The translations under genes were made by a program, and so were the position numbers. This document shows, one piece after another, positions 16,870-26,100 of a stretch of 64,000 nt of DNA. The notes under the pieces were generated by a model, which worked only from the letters and a program-made list of their open reading frames with translations, was not told the DNA's origin and did no database searches. This stretch comes from an uncultured Dorea sp. (GTDB lineage Bacteria > Bacillota > Clostridia > Lachnospirales > Lachnospiraceae), in the NCBI GenBank assembly GCA_910577685.1, contig CAJTOH010000016.1, positions 18,871 through 82,870 of the forward strand. Direction: 5' to 3'. Each line of letters starts with the position of its first letter. Position 1 is the first letter of the stretch.

Positions 16870-17427
16870 ATGAAAACGTTGTTGTATTATATATTAAAAA
16901 TTATTAGCAAACTAAAGCGTGAAAAAAATCAAGAAACGCTTTTGAGGTTCTTTAGAAAAGAGGGAATTAGTCTGGGGGAGGATACTCGTATATATTCCAA
17001 TACAGTAACATCTGAACCACATTTGATACAAATAGGAAGTAATACAACAGTATCCGTAGATGTTAAATTTGTCACGCACGATAATAGCATTAGCAAGGTT
17101 TTACCAGATGCCTCTGATTTGTTTGGAAGGATAAGGATAGGAGACAATTGCTTTATCGGTGAATCTTCAGTGATTATGTATGGCGTGACCTTGGCTGATA
17201 ATATAATTGTTGCAGCGGGGAGCGTTGTAACAAGAAGTTTTGATGAGAGCAATGTTATTATAGGTGGAAACCCGGCGAGAAGGATAAGTACATGGGAGTC
17301 TTTTGCAGAAAAGAGCAGACCATATACTTGGAATCTTAGAAAAATAAGTCGTGAAGAAGAAGTACGACTGCAAAACGAAGGAGTAAAACTTATAGAGCGA
17401 GTGGCTAAAAATGAGAGGACGGAATAA
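16870..17427 (+). CDS. Hexapeptide-repeat acetyltransferase
   Basis: A 185-residue left-handed beta-helix acyltransferase. Repeats are seen through SLGEDTRIYSN, IQIGSNTTVSVDVKF, IRIGDNCFIGESSVIM and GVTLADNIIVAAGSVVT, and it ends in the standard IIGGNPARRIS. This is the form of NodL/CatB/WcaF-like O-acetyltransferases that use acetyl-CoA. The histidine in VTHDN (near residue 74) may be catalytic. Lying between glycosyltransferase genes, it probably O-acetylates a sugar of the repeat unit. Confidence 0.84.
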   Translation: MKTLLYYILKIISKLKREKNQETLLRFFRKEGISLGEDTRIYSNTVTSEPHLIQIGSNTTVSVDVKFVTHDNSISKVLPDASDLFGRIRIGDNCFIGESSVIMYGVTLADNIIVAAGSVVTRSFDESNVIIGGNPARRISTWESFAEKSRPYTWNLRKISREEEVRLQNEGVKLIERVAKNERTE

Positions 17428-17433
17428 AATTAT

Positions 17434-18309
17434 ATGAAAATGTCCGTAATGTTTATTACATTTAATAGAAAAAAGGAATTGTTAAGAGCTGTTGAGTCAT
17501 GCGTTAAAAATCGTATAGAAAAAATGGAAATAATAATAGTAGATAATCATTCCGAAGATGGGACGCAAGCAGATGCTGAACGACTATTAATGGAGAATAA
17601 AATGCCCTATAAATATTACTACGCTTCGGAGAATCTTGGCATATCCGCCGGCAGAAATCTTGCATTTTCATTATGTGAAGGGGAATATGTTTTTTGTCTG
17701 GACGATGACGCAGTTATACAAACAGAGGATTTCTTCGACAGGATCTATAATAAAATGACTGCTGTTAAGGATGCTATTGCAGCTGCAGTTGAAATATATG
17801 AGCCGGAAACAGGCTGTTTTTTGAAAGGGTTGGTTTATGAGAAAAAAGGAGTTTCATATGCACATTCTTATATTGGCGCCGCGCATATATTAAAGCGCGA
17901 AGTATTTGCAGGGAAAAAACTATATCCTGAAAAGCTGACATTCGGATCTGAAGAAGCATATATTGCATATCGAATTTGGGGTATGAGGAAGCGGATGCTT
18001 TATCTTGATAATGTCCGAGTACTTCATTTACCCAGTAAAATAGCGCGCGTATATGGTAATGAAAGAAAGCTAAACATTATTATCAATAATCATATTATTC
18101 GTAAATTGTGCTATCCGAAAATATTATCACCAATATTATATCTAAATTTCAGGACTCGCCTCTGGAGACATAAATTACTTAATGATTGCTCTTATGAGGA
18201 GGTAAAAAAAATTATTCGTGGTCGATATGATAAGACCGAAGAAGATAGAATGTCAATAGGAGCATTTTTGAATATGCTCCGAGATGTGGGAGTAAAATGG
18301 ACACTGTAA
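17434..18309 (+). CDS. GT2 glycosyltransferase (rhamnosyltransferase-like)
   Basis: A 291-residue family-2 glycosyltransferase. It starts MKMSVMFITFNRKKELLRAV, with IIVDNHSEDGTQADAERL, ENLGISAGRNLAF and VFCLDDDAVIQ, a pattern of the group annotated as rhamnosyl- or galactofuranosyltransferases. The later GSEEAYIAYRIW corresponds to the catalytic ED region. It starts six bases after the acetyltransferase gene, so the two are almost certainly co-transcribed. Specificity is unknown. Confidence 0.86.
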   Translation: MKMSVMFITFNRKKELLRAVESCVKNRIEKMEIIIVDNHSEDGTQADAERLLMENKMPYKYYYASENLGISAGRNLAFSLCEGEYVFCLDDDAVIQTEDFFDRIYNKMTAVKDAIAAAVEIYEPETGCFLKGLVYEKKGVSYAHSYIGAAHILKREVFAGKKLYPEKLTFGSEEAYIAYRIWGMRKRMLYLDNVRVLHLPSKIARVYGNERKLNIIINNHIIRKLCYPKILSPILYLNFRTRLWRHKLLNDCSYEEVKKIIRGRYDKTEEDRMSIGAFLNMLRDVGVKWTL

Positions 18310-18341
18310 TGCATAAAAATAATGAAAGGTACTAAATCGGT

Positions 18342-19538
18342 ATGAAAAGAAACATGAAACTGTCAATCGAATCATTATTTGTTGCTATGAGTTCACTATT
18401 GTATGTATTTATGTTCCGGTGCAATGAAAAATACTTTAATATTAATAATTACCACAATGGCTTGTTTTTGGCAGTGGCAGTTGGCACAATTATCATTATA
18501 ATATATTTCGTAAAAAAACAAATCCGGTTCAATCTAACTATGATATTAGTGCTTAGCGCTATAGGATATATGCTCTTTTTAAAGTACATTTTGGAGAAGG
18601 AAACAGAACCATTTTATATATTATTTGTAAGTGTTCTGTATCTGTTTTTGGCCTGTATATCTTCTCTGTCATTTAAAAGAATACAAGTAAAACATCTGTT
18701 GGATGCATATATTTTTTCTAGCGTGATAATGTCGTTGATTTTGATTGTTCAGAGGAGAACCCCGTACAGCGCATACGGAATTTTTCGATATGCATTATTT
18801 TACTCGGAGAACGATTATTATGATATCAATTTTACAGCAATGTACCTTTTACTGCCAACATTAATTGGATTTTACATTGCAACAAAATGTAAAACAAAAA
18901 ATCGATTGCTGTATTTGGCTTCTGTAGTTATCAATTTGTTGGCTATTTTGCTGATTGGGTCACGAGGAACATTTGCACCGGTAATAGCAATTATTGCTTT
19001 CGAGATTATGCAGGACAGAAAAGTATCTATGGGGAAAATTGCAATTGTTATGGCAACTATTTTTGCAGGAACCTTTCTTTTGCCACAAGATATCATCGAA
19101 AGACTTATTGGAGATAGTTATGTCGGTACGGAATCAAAGAGATTCTTGGATTGGATGTATGGAATAAGGGCTATTGAACATCATCCTTGGTTTGGCAATG
19201 GGCTTATGGCGCCGATGAAGATAGTAATGAAATTAGCGATTGGAAACGGAATTAATTATACTGCCCATAATACATATTTAGTATACATGGTGCAGATGGG
19301 TATAATAGGATCCATTCCCTTCATCTTATTACTAATCCGACCATTAATACTGTTGTGGCAGAAAAAGAAAATTTCATTTTTGTGGTTATGCCATTGTGCT
19401 ATTTTGTTTGCCGCATTGATGGTAGAATCTAACTATACTTATGTATTGATTGTACCACTGTCGACAATTTATATGCTTATTGAATACATGAAAAGATATA
19501 ATTGTAGTGATGGGATAACAGATATTTATAATCAATGA
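18342..19538 (+). CDS. O-antigen/capsule polymerase (Wzy-like)
   Basis: A 398-residue membrane protein with around eleven hydrophobic helices and very low similarity to any soluble fold. The large loop near residues 260-320 contains RAIEHHPWFGNG and YTAHNTYLVYMVQMGIIG, the H-N-T-Y and M-G-x-x-G pattern of the Wzy_C / O-antigen ligase family. In a Wzx/Wzy pathway it joins repeat units on the outer face of the membrane. The cluster also encodes a flippase and a priming transferase, which fits. Its 3' end overlaps the ribosome binding site of the next glycosyltransferase gene. Confidence 0.84.
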   Translation: MKRNMKLSIESLFVAMSSLLYVFMFRCNEKYFNINNYHNGLFLAVAVGTIIIIIYFVKKQIRFNLTMILVLSAIGYMLFLKYILEKETEPFYILFVSVLYLFLACISSLSFKRIQVKHLLDAYIFSSVIMSLILIVQRRTPYSAYGIFRYALFYSENDYYDINFTAMYLLLPTLIGFYIATKCKTKNRLLYLASVVINLLAILLIGSRGTFAPVIAIIAFEIMQDRKVSMGKIAIVMATIFAGTFLLPQDIIERLIGDSYVGTESKRFLDWMYGIRAIEHHPWFGNGLMAPMKIVMKLAIGNGINYTAHNTYLVYMVQMGIIGSIPFILLLIRPLILLWQKKKISFLWLCHCAILFAALMVESNYTYVLIVPLSTIYMLIEYMKRYNCSDGITDIYNQ

Positions 19539-19549
19539 GGAGATACAAT

Positions 19550-20563
19550 ATGGATGAGAAATTAGAATTTAGTATAATTATAGCAGCCTACAATGAGGAA
19601 AAGTATTTAAAAAAGTGCTTAGATTCCATTCTGTGTCAGCAATTTGATTCATATGAGATTATTATTATAGATGATGGTTCAACGGATGCGACTGGCAGCA
19701 TAGCTGATGAGTATGGAGGAAGAAATGTAAATATCAAGGTTATCCATTGGGAGAATCATGGGCTGATTTTGACAAGGAGGAAGGGTCTATCATTAGCTAA
19801 AGGCGAGTACGTATTGTTTTTAGATGCAGATGATTTCCATTTGGGTGAATCTTTGTTTACGCTGCATAAGTTAGTGGAGAAGGAAAATCCGGATGCGATC
19901 ATGTTTCGGTTCCGGTTTATTTATGAAAACGGTGAGAATAAGGATTCAAGGGACTTTGGGAAGAGAATCTATTTGAATGATCGCGAAAGATTGTTTGTAG
20001 ATTTTAGTCGGAATTTTGAGTACAACCATCTTTGTTGTAAAGCAATTAAAAGAGAAATCTTGCTAAAAGATACCTGTAATTACGAGAAATTTAAAAGAAT
20101 CAAATTAGGCGAAGACTTATTGCAAACCATACCTGTTTTTGCAAAGGCTGATAAAATTATTATGTGCGATGATGTCCTTTATGGATATAGAATTCTTAGA
20201 AATAGTATGTCTCATGTATTCAATTTTCAGCAGATTGAGGACATAATCGCAGTGTATGAATACTTTGTAGAATATATGCATCAAGAGGGGCTGCTGATAG
20301 ATAATATTAAAAAGGCAATACTGAGTGCTTACAGTGTGAAGTTATCCGGTATGATGAGAACGTTGTGGGAATCTGATTGTACACGGGAAGAGAAAATAAG
20401 TTATTCGAAAAGGATAATGGAAAATAAACTGATGGAATCGTCTATGAAACATTTGGCGGACGTAGTTGTTCAAAATCGAATTTTGCTATGGTGTTCAAAA
20501 TTTAGATTATGGTTCGCGGCAGATATGTACTCACATTTATTAAGAAAAATAAAGCACATCTGA
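19550..20563 (+). CDS. GT2 glycosyltransferase
   Basis: About 337 residues from the ATG at 19550. GAGGAG at 19537-19542 is correctly placed for this start, whereas the upstream in-frame ATG at 19535 overlaps the polymerase stop. Motifs are FSIIIAAYNEEKYLKKCLDS, IIIDDGSTDATGS, LFLDADDF and LGEDLLQTIPVF. The C-terminal third resembles other capsule glycosyltransferases that lack membrane helices. It probably adds one residue of the repeat unit; donor and linkage are unknown. Confidence 0.88.
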   Translation: MDEKLEFSIIIAAYNEEKYLKKCLDSILCQQFDSYEIIIIDDGSTDATGSIADEYGGRNVNIKVIHWENHGLILTRRKGLSLAKGEYVLFLDADDFHLGESLFTLHKLVEKENPDAIMFRFRFIYENGENKDSRDFGKRIYLNDRERLFVDFSRNFEYNHLCCKAIKREILLKDTCNYEKFKRIKLGEDLLQTIPVFAKADKIIMCDDVLYGYRILRNSMSHVFNFQQIEDIIAVYEYFVEYMHQEGLLIDNIKKAILSAYSVKLSGMMRTLWESDCTREEKISYSKRIMENKLMESSMKHLADVVVQNRILLWCSKFRLWFAADMYSHLLRKIKHI

Positions 20564-20613
20564 AAACGAAACATGACTGAATAACTACCCGAGAAAATTG
20601 GAGAGTTTAATTT

Positions 20614-22050
20614 ATGAAAGAACAAAAAGATGGTTCTATTGTTTCAAATCTAATATGGAAGTTCAGTGAGCGTATACTGGCACAATTAATTTCATTCGTT
20701 GTATCTATTGTCTTAGCAAGGATATTGTTACCGGATGAATATGGAATCATCTCGATTGTACTGGTTTTCATATCATTTGCCGATGTATTTGTCACTAGTG
20801 GATTCAGCACTGCATTGATACAGAAGAAAGATGCGAATGAGACAGATTTTTCGACCATTTTTTATTGTAGCTTGTTGACTTCCGGAGCGATTTATTTGTT
20901 TTTGTTTCTTATTGCTCCATACGTTGCGAAGTTCTATAAAATGCAGATGCTGTGTCCTGTTCTTAGAGTCTTGGCGATTCGCTTGCCAATTAGCGCATAT
21001 AACTCTGTACAGCATGCATATGTGTCTAGGAACATGCTGTTTCGTAAGTTTTTCTTTTCTACGCTGTTTGGAACATTGATATCCGGTGTTTTTGGAATTG
21101 TGTCTGCTGTCGTCGGTTTTGGAGTATGGGCATTGGTTATACAGTATTTGACCAATACAATTATAGATTCTATTATTTTGTCATTTACTATACGGTGGAG
21201 ACCGAGAAGATTGTTTTCTTTGCCGGCCGCCAAGAAATTAATGTCATATGGATGGAAAATTTTAGCGGCTGATTTTTCCGGCGTTTTTTTTGACCAGTTA
21301 AGAACACTGATTATAGGAAAAGTGTATATGGCATCTGATCTTGCCTATTACAATCGTGGAAAAAGTTTTGGTTCGCTGATTATAGATAACATAAGTACAG
21401 CCGGGATGTCAGTGCTTTTCCCTGCAATGTCAAATAAAAGTGGCGCTCCAAAGGAACTCAAACAGACATTGAGAACCACAATTAAGGTGATGTCATATAT
21501 AATCTTTCCGGCAATAGGTGGGCTGATTGTTGTGGCCAAACCTCTTGTGATTTTGTTATTGACTGAAAAGTGGAAAAATAGCATTTTGTTCCTGCAAATT
21601 CTAAGTGCTTCATCAGCAATCGCATTACTGGGAAGTATAAGTTTACAATCTATAAAAGCTATAGGTCGTAGTGATATTGTGTTAAAATTAGAATTTATCA
21701 AGAAACCTGTATATGTTGTTTTTTTGCTGATAGGCGTAATGCAGAGTGTAAGGGCGGTTGCGATAACAATGCTGATTTATTCTCTTTATAGTACAATCAT
21801 AAATGCACAGCCATTAAAAAAACTGTTGGACTATTCTTATAGAGAACAGTTAAAAGATATTGGAATGCCGTTCGTACTGACGATATTGATGGGAATGATT
21901 GCTTCGATGTGGAAGCTTATGGAGCTGTCGAATATTACATTAATTATTCTGGAAATAATAACGGGAGTCGTTACTTACTTGTTTTTATCTTGTTTACTGA
22001 AAGTAGACGCTTTCGAGTATTTATTGAATTATATAAAAAGAAATAAATAA
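20614..22050 (+). CDS. Polysaccharide flippase (WzxC-like)
   Basis: A 478-residue membrane protein with about fourteen predicted helices. The N-terminal SNLIWKFSERILAQLISF and IVLARILLPDEYGIISIVLV are the typical opening of WzxC-type lipid-linked oligosaccharide flippases of the MOP superfamily. It moves finished undecaprenyl-diphosphate repeat units to the outer face, where the polymerase encoded at 18342-19538 acts. It is the second flippase in the window, which supports the view that two separate polysaccharide clusters meet near 11.8 kb. Confidence 0.9.
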   Translation: MKEQKDGSIVSNLIWKFSERILAQLISFVVSIVLARILLPDEYGIISIVLVFISFADVFVTSGFSTALIQKKDANETDFSTIFYCSLLTSGAIYLFLFLIAPYVAKFYKMQMLCPVLRVLAIRLPISAYNSVQHAYVSRNMLFRKFFFSTLFGTLISGVFGIVSAVVGFGVWALVIQYLTNTIIDSIILSFTIRWRPRRLFSLPAAKKLMSYGWKILAADFSGVFFDQLRTLIIGKVYMASDLAYYNRGKSFGSLIIDNISTAGMSVLFPAMSNKSGAPKELKQTLRTTIKVMSYIIFPAIGGLIVVAKPLVILLLTEKWKNSILFLQILSASSAIALLGSISLQSIKAIGRSDIVLKLEFIKKPVYVVFLLIGVMQSVRAVAITMLIYSLYSTIINAQPLKKLLDYSYREQLKDIGMPFVLTILMGMIASMWKLMELSNITLIILEIITGVVTYLFLSCLLKVDAFEYLLNYIKRNK

Positions 22051-22099
22051 TTGATAGGTTCTCAACGATAGTATTGATTTATTAAGGGGTGTTAATTAT

Positions 22100-23257
22100 A
22101 TGAAGAATCTAAAAATATACGGGCGAAAAGGTTATCTGAGGCATATTTTTATGTATCTTTGCCGTTTATTTCCAATAGAAAATAAAGCAGTTTTTATGAG
22201 CTTTTTTGGTAAATCCTATAGCGACAATCCAAGAGCCATCTATGAGGAGATGTTAAATGAAAATATTGATATGAAATACATTTGGCTGATGAAAGAGGAC
22301 AGTGTAAAGATTCCAAATGCAATTGTAGTGAAACCATTATCTTTTCGGGGGCTGTTTCATCAGGCGACCGCAAGATTATGGATAGATAATTGTCGCAAAA
22401 GTGCTTGGATTGTTAAACGCAAAGGACAGTATTATATTCAAACCTGGCATGGTGGTATTGGTGTGAAGAAAGCCGAAAAGGATACGGAGAATGTACTGTC
22501 AATGGAGTATATAGCAGGCGCAAAACATGACTCTGAAATGGCAAACTTGTTCGTCTCAGGAAGTAAATGGAATACAGATAAATATAGACGGTCATTTTGG
22601 TACAGCGGAGAAATTATTGAATCAGGGTTACCTAGGTCTGATGTGTTTTATAAAGAAGTAGAAAGAACAGACGAAACGATAAGAAAACTATATACTATTG
22701 ATGATTTGGACAAGATTATTTTATATGCGCCAACATTTAGAGCGGATGGCGGGATAGATTGCTACAAGATGGATTTCGATAGATTAATTCGAGCAGCTCA
22801 GGAAAAATGGGGTGGGAGATGGAAAGTGATGGTGAGATTACATCCAAATCTATTGGGAATGGATAAAAAAATGAGATATTCCAAGGATGTAATAAATGTT
22901 TCCAACTATCCGGATATTAATGAATTGATATCAATTTGTGATATTTTAATAACGGATTATTCAAGTTGTATGTTTGACGCTCTAAATATTGAAAAGAATG
23001 TGATTCTATATGCAATAGACATAGAAGAGTACAGACGAGATAGGGATACATATTTTTCTATGAATTCTCTGCCGTTTCCCTTGGCGAAGGATGAAGATGA
23101 GTTGATAGAAATCATTTTAAACTTTAATGAAGAAAATTATGTAGATCAGATCAATAATTTTAAGAAAGAATACAGGATTTTTGATGATGGGCGCGCTTCT
23201 GAACGAATCGTGGAAAAAATACGCAAAGAATTAAAAATAGAGCCGAGGAGTAGTTGA
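22100..23257 (+). CDS. CDP-glycerol glycerophosphotransferase family protein (TagB/TagF-like)
   Basis: A 385-residue protein of the teichoic acid polymerase type. The fold landmarks YIQTWHGGIGVKKAEKD, ILYAPTFRADGG, RLHPNL and LITDYSSCMFDALN are all present, including the histidines thought to act in catalysis. Such enzymes transfer glycerol phosphate or another alditol phosphate from a CDP donor to a membrane acceptor. Together with the LicD-like protein and the cytidylyltransferase downstream, it predicts a phosphate-containing substituent or backbone in this polysaccharide. The actual donor is not evident; no TagD-type glycerol-3-phosphate cytidylyltransferase is encoded nearby. Confidence 0.88.
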   Translation: MKNLKIYGRKGYLRHIFMYLCRLFPIENKAVFMSFFGKSYSDNPRAIYEEMLNENIDMKYIWLMKEDSVKIPNAIVVKPLSFRGLFHQATARLWIDNCRKSAWIVKRKGQYYIQTWHGGIGVKKAEKDTENVLSMEYIAGAKHDSEMANLFVSGSKWNTDKYRRSFWYSGEIIESGLPRSDVFYKEVERTDETIRKLYTIDDLDKIILYAPTFRADGGIDCYKMDFDRLIRAAQEKWGGRWKVMVRLHPNLLGMDKKMRYSKDVINVSNYPDINELISICDILITDYSSCMFDALNIEKNVILYAIDIEEYRRDRDTYFSMNSLPFPLAKDEDELIEIILNFNEENYVDQINNFKKEYRIFDDGRASERIVEKIRKELKIEPRSS

Positions 23258-23357
23258 TTTTATGGCATTTTAAGCTGCAGCTATAGCAAGGCAAACACAA
23301 CTACTTATTCAAGAAAAGAGTTTTAGGTTGTTACATTGAAAAAGGAGGGTTGTTGGC

Positions 23358-24170
23358 TTGAATTCTATTCAAGAAAAATTGTTTTATATGCTTAAGTGGT
23401 TTCATGAATACTGTATGAGAGAAGGTATTCAATATTATGCGATTGGAGGAACCATGATAGGCGCTATAAGGCATCAAGGGTTTATTCCTTGGGACGATGA
23501 CATAGATATAGCAATTCCACGAGGGGATTATAATAAACTAATTAGAACTTTTACGAACATAATTGATGGTTACGTACTGGAATCTCCATATTCTGGAAAT
23601 CCTGATTTTCTTTATTCGTATGCGAAACTGTATGATACAAGCACCACATTAGTAGAAAGAACACGAGTGCCTTGCAAGAGAGGGGTATATATTGATGTGT
23701 TTCCATTAGATGGAATAGGAAACAACATAGAAGAAGCTGAAAGAGCTTTTAAGAAAGTCGATAGGAAAAATATGTTCCTGATGGCGCGAACATGTGTAAT
23801 TCAGGATGATAGAAGTTGGTATAAAAATGCATCAATAATATTAGCACGGGCTGTCCCTAGTTTTGCCTTAGATGACAAAAAATTATCTATTTCTGTTGAT
23901 AAAACTGCTTCACATATAAATGATGAATCTTCGGTGTATGTTGCAAATATGATGGGAGCATATAGATATAGAGAAATAACATTAAGAGAATATTTTGGGA
24001 AACCTACATTATATCCGTTTGAGGGGGTAAAGATTTTTGGACCGGAAAAATACGATGAGTATTTATCAGGAATATATTCGAATTGGCGAGAATTACCTCC
24101 AGTTGAAAAACGATATACCAAACACGATTTAGTTACTCTAGACTTAGAGAAATCATATTTAAATAGTTAG
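23358..24170 (+). CDS. LicD-family phosphotransferase
   Basis: A 270-residue member of the LicD/fukutin nucleotidyltransferase-fold family. The core reads YAIGGTMIGAIRHQGFIPWD and then DDIDIAIPRGDY, with the aspartates that bind metal, followed by RGVYIDVFPLDG. LicD proteins move phosphocholine or related CDP-activated phosphate groups onto surface sugars. No choline uptake or activation genes are nearby, so another CDP-alditol, perhaps made by the IspD-like protein encoded at 25344-26057, is a reasonable guess. TTG is the start codon, chosen because AAGGAGGG is nine bases upstream and no ATG fits. Confidence 0.88.
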   Translation: MNSIQEKLFYMLKWFHEYCMREGIQYYAIGGTMIGAIRHQGFIPWDDDIDIAIPRGDYNKLIRTFTNIIDGYVLESPYSGNPDFLYSYAKLYDTSTTLVERTRVPCKRGVYIDVFPLDGIGNNIEEAERAFKKVDRKNMFLMARTCVIQDDRSWYKNASIILARAVPSFALDDKKLSISVDKTASHINDESSVYVANMMGAYRYREITLREYFGKPTLYPFEGVKIFGPEKYDEYLSGIYSNWRELPPVEKRYTKHDLVTLDLEKSYLNS

Positions 24171-24254
24171 CTGTTTTTATTTCACAAGCGAGTAACAAAC
24201 CAGAAAGAATAGAAAAGGGTTCAGTTAAGAAGATTAAGAATCAGGAGAATATTC

Positions 24255-25316
24255 ATGAAATTATACGACAATGAAATATATATGGAAGATGTCCGGTATG
24301 TCTGTGGCCTTGATCTGCCATGGAATCGTTTACAGGACAAAAGCATCATGCTATCAGGCGCAACCGGTTTAATTGGCAGCTTTTTCGTTGATGTTATTCT
24401 TGAGAAAAATCTTGCGGATGGATTGAACTGTACGGTTTATACGCTTGGACGCAGCGAAGAAAAAGCGAAAAAAAGATTCGGCAAATTTGATGGGAATCCA
24501 TATTTCGTCTTCATTCCAAACGATGTAAGGCTGCCGCTGGTGTGTGATGATGTCAAAACAATGGATTATGTTCTTCATCTTGCTTCGAATACGCATCCGA
24601 TGCTTTATGCTACTGACCCGATTGGCACGATAGAGACGAATATTATTGGAGTTCAAAACCTGCTTAAATTTGCCGTAGAACATAAATCAACACGCTTTCT
24701 GTTCGCTTCGTCTAATGAGATTTATGGAGAAAATCGCAGTGACGTTGAATTGTTTGATGAGGATTATTGCGGATATATCAACTGCAATACATTACGGGCG
24801 GCATATCCGGAAAGCAAACGGTGCGGCGAAGCCCTGTGTCAGGCGTATAAGGCTCAAACCGGGCTGGATGTGGCAATCGCTCGACTGACTCGTTCTTACG
24901 GTCCGACAATGATGATGTCAGATACAAAAGCGGTTAGTCAATTCATGAAAAATGGCATTGCCAGTGAGGATATTGTTCTGAAGTCTGCAGGGACGCAGTA
25001 TTACAGTTATACATACATGGCTGATGCCGTGAGCGGGTTGTTATGGATACTGTTAGCAGGCGAGAGCGGAGAAGCGTATAACATTGCTGACGAAGAAAGC
25101 GACGTCATGCTCAAAGACCTTGCTGCAATTATTGCAAAGATCAACGGCAAAAAGGTCGTATATGAGAAACCCGGTGTTGTTGAGGCGGCAGGGTATAGCA
25201 AGGCGACAAAGGCACGGCTTGATGGAAGCAAGTTGAAAAAGCTTGGCTGGATCCCCCAATATGATATTCAAACCGGTATGGAGAGGACAATAAGAATTCT
25301 TAAATCATTGCAGTAG
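24255..25316 (+). CDS. NAD-dependent epimerase/dehydratase (extended SDR)
   Basis: A 353-residue extended short-chain dehydrogenase. SIMLSGATGLIGSFFVDVIL holds the NAD-binding glycines, and YGENRSDVELFDEDYCGYIN is followed by AAYPESKRCGEALCQAY, which supplies the Y-x-x-x-K pair. It resembles dTDP-glucose dehydratase and UDP-xylose synthase relatives in capsule clusters, but the exact product cannot be set from sequence. It sits directly before the IspD-like cytidylyltransferase and the broken TPP enzyme; these three genes are richer in GC than the glycosyltransferase genes before them and may have arrived as a unit. Confidence 0.86.
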   Translation: MKLYDNEIYMEDVRYVCGLDLPWNRLQDKSIMLSGATGLIGSFFVDVILEKNLADGLNCTVYTLGRSEEKAKKRFGKFDGNPYFVFIPNDVRLPLVCDDVKTMDYVLHLASNTHPMLYATDPIGTIETNIIGVQNLLKFAVEHKSTRFLFASSNEIYGENRSDVELFDEDYCGYINCNTLRAAYPESKRCGEALCQAYKAQTGLDVAIARLTRSYGPTMMMSDTKAVSQFMKNGIASEDIVLKSAGTQYYSYTYMADAVSGLLWILLAGESGEAYNIADEESDVMLKDLAAIIAKINGKKVVYEKPGVVEAAGYSKATKARLDGSKLKKLGWIPQYDIQTGMERTIRILKSLQ

Positions 25317-25343
25317 TATAAGGAATACGAGTGAGGGATGATA

Positions 25344-26057
25344 ATGAAGAACTATGCAATTATATTAGCGGGTGGAGTAGGGAAAAGAATGGGATCAGAA
25401 ATCCCCAAACAATTTATGGAGGTTGATGGGAAACCTATTCTTGTCTACACCATAGAAAATTTCCAGCGAAATGCGCAGATCGATCAAATACTTGTTGTGT
25501 GCGTCAAGGACTGGATTGAATATCTTCGTGGATTGATTGAAAAGTATTCCTTGTCCAAAGTCAGTTGGATTACCGAGGGCGGAAATACAGGACATGACTC
25601 GATTCGTAACGGAGTGTTCTTTTTGAGGGACAAAGTTGCCGCCGATGATTTCATCATTATTCATGATGCGGTTCGTCCGCTGCTTCCGCAGAAAGCCATC
25701 GATGAGGTTCTGCATGTGGCTCACACGAAGGGAAACGCATCGTCATCGACAGTATGCCATCCTCCGATTGTATATACGGATGACTATAAGTCCGGAATTA
25801 AAGACGTTGACCGCGACCATGTTATGCTTACTGCTTCTCCACAGGTATACAAGTATTCACTTGCCTTAAAGTGCTATGAACAAGCGGAGCGGGAAAACAG
25901 ATGCGATTTCACATTTACAAGTTCTCTGCTTATTCATTGTGGAGAAAGGGTTTATTTTGCAAAGGGGACAACCTGTAACATAAAGGTTACGCAAAAAGAA
26001 GATTTAGCCCTGTTTTCTGCGTTGCTGAAGGTGCCGGAGGATCTGCTATTTAGTTAA
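25344..26057 (+). CDS. IspD/TarI-like cytidylyltransferase
   Basis: About 237 residues from the ATG at 25344 (GAGGG six bases upstream; the ATG at 25338 is too close to it). The nucleotide-binding loop is ILAGGVGKRMGSEIPKQFME, followed by HDAVRPLLP and the C-terminal VTQKEDLALFSALL, all typical of the IspD family. Members activate methylerythritol phosphate in isoprenoid synthesis or ribitol phosphate for teichoic acids (TarI). Its place beside LicD- and TagB-like genes argues for activating an alditol or sugar phosphate with CTP for this polymer. There is no TarJ-like reductase next to it, so ribitol is not certain. Confidence 0.86.
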   Translation: MKNYAIILAGGVGKRMGSEIPKQFMEVDGKPILVYTIENFQRNAQIDQILVVCVKDWIEYLRGLIEKYSLSKVSWITEGGNTGHDSIRNGVFFLRDKVAADDFIIIHDAVRPLLPQKAIDEVLHVAHTKGNASSSTVCHPPIVYTDDYKSGIKDVDRDHVMLTASPQVYKYSLALKCYEQAERENRCDFTFTSSLLIHCGERVYFAKGTTCNIKVTQKEDLALFSALLKVPEDLLFS

Positions 26058-26100
26058 TATTCAAGACTTTTTTAGAGATATAAGAAGGGAAGGAAAATAT

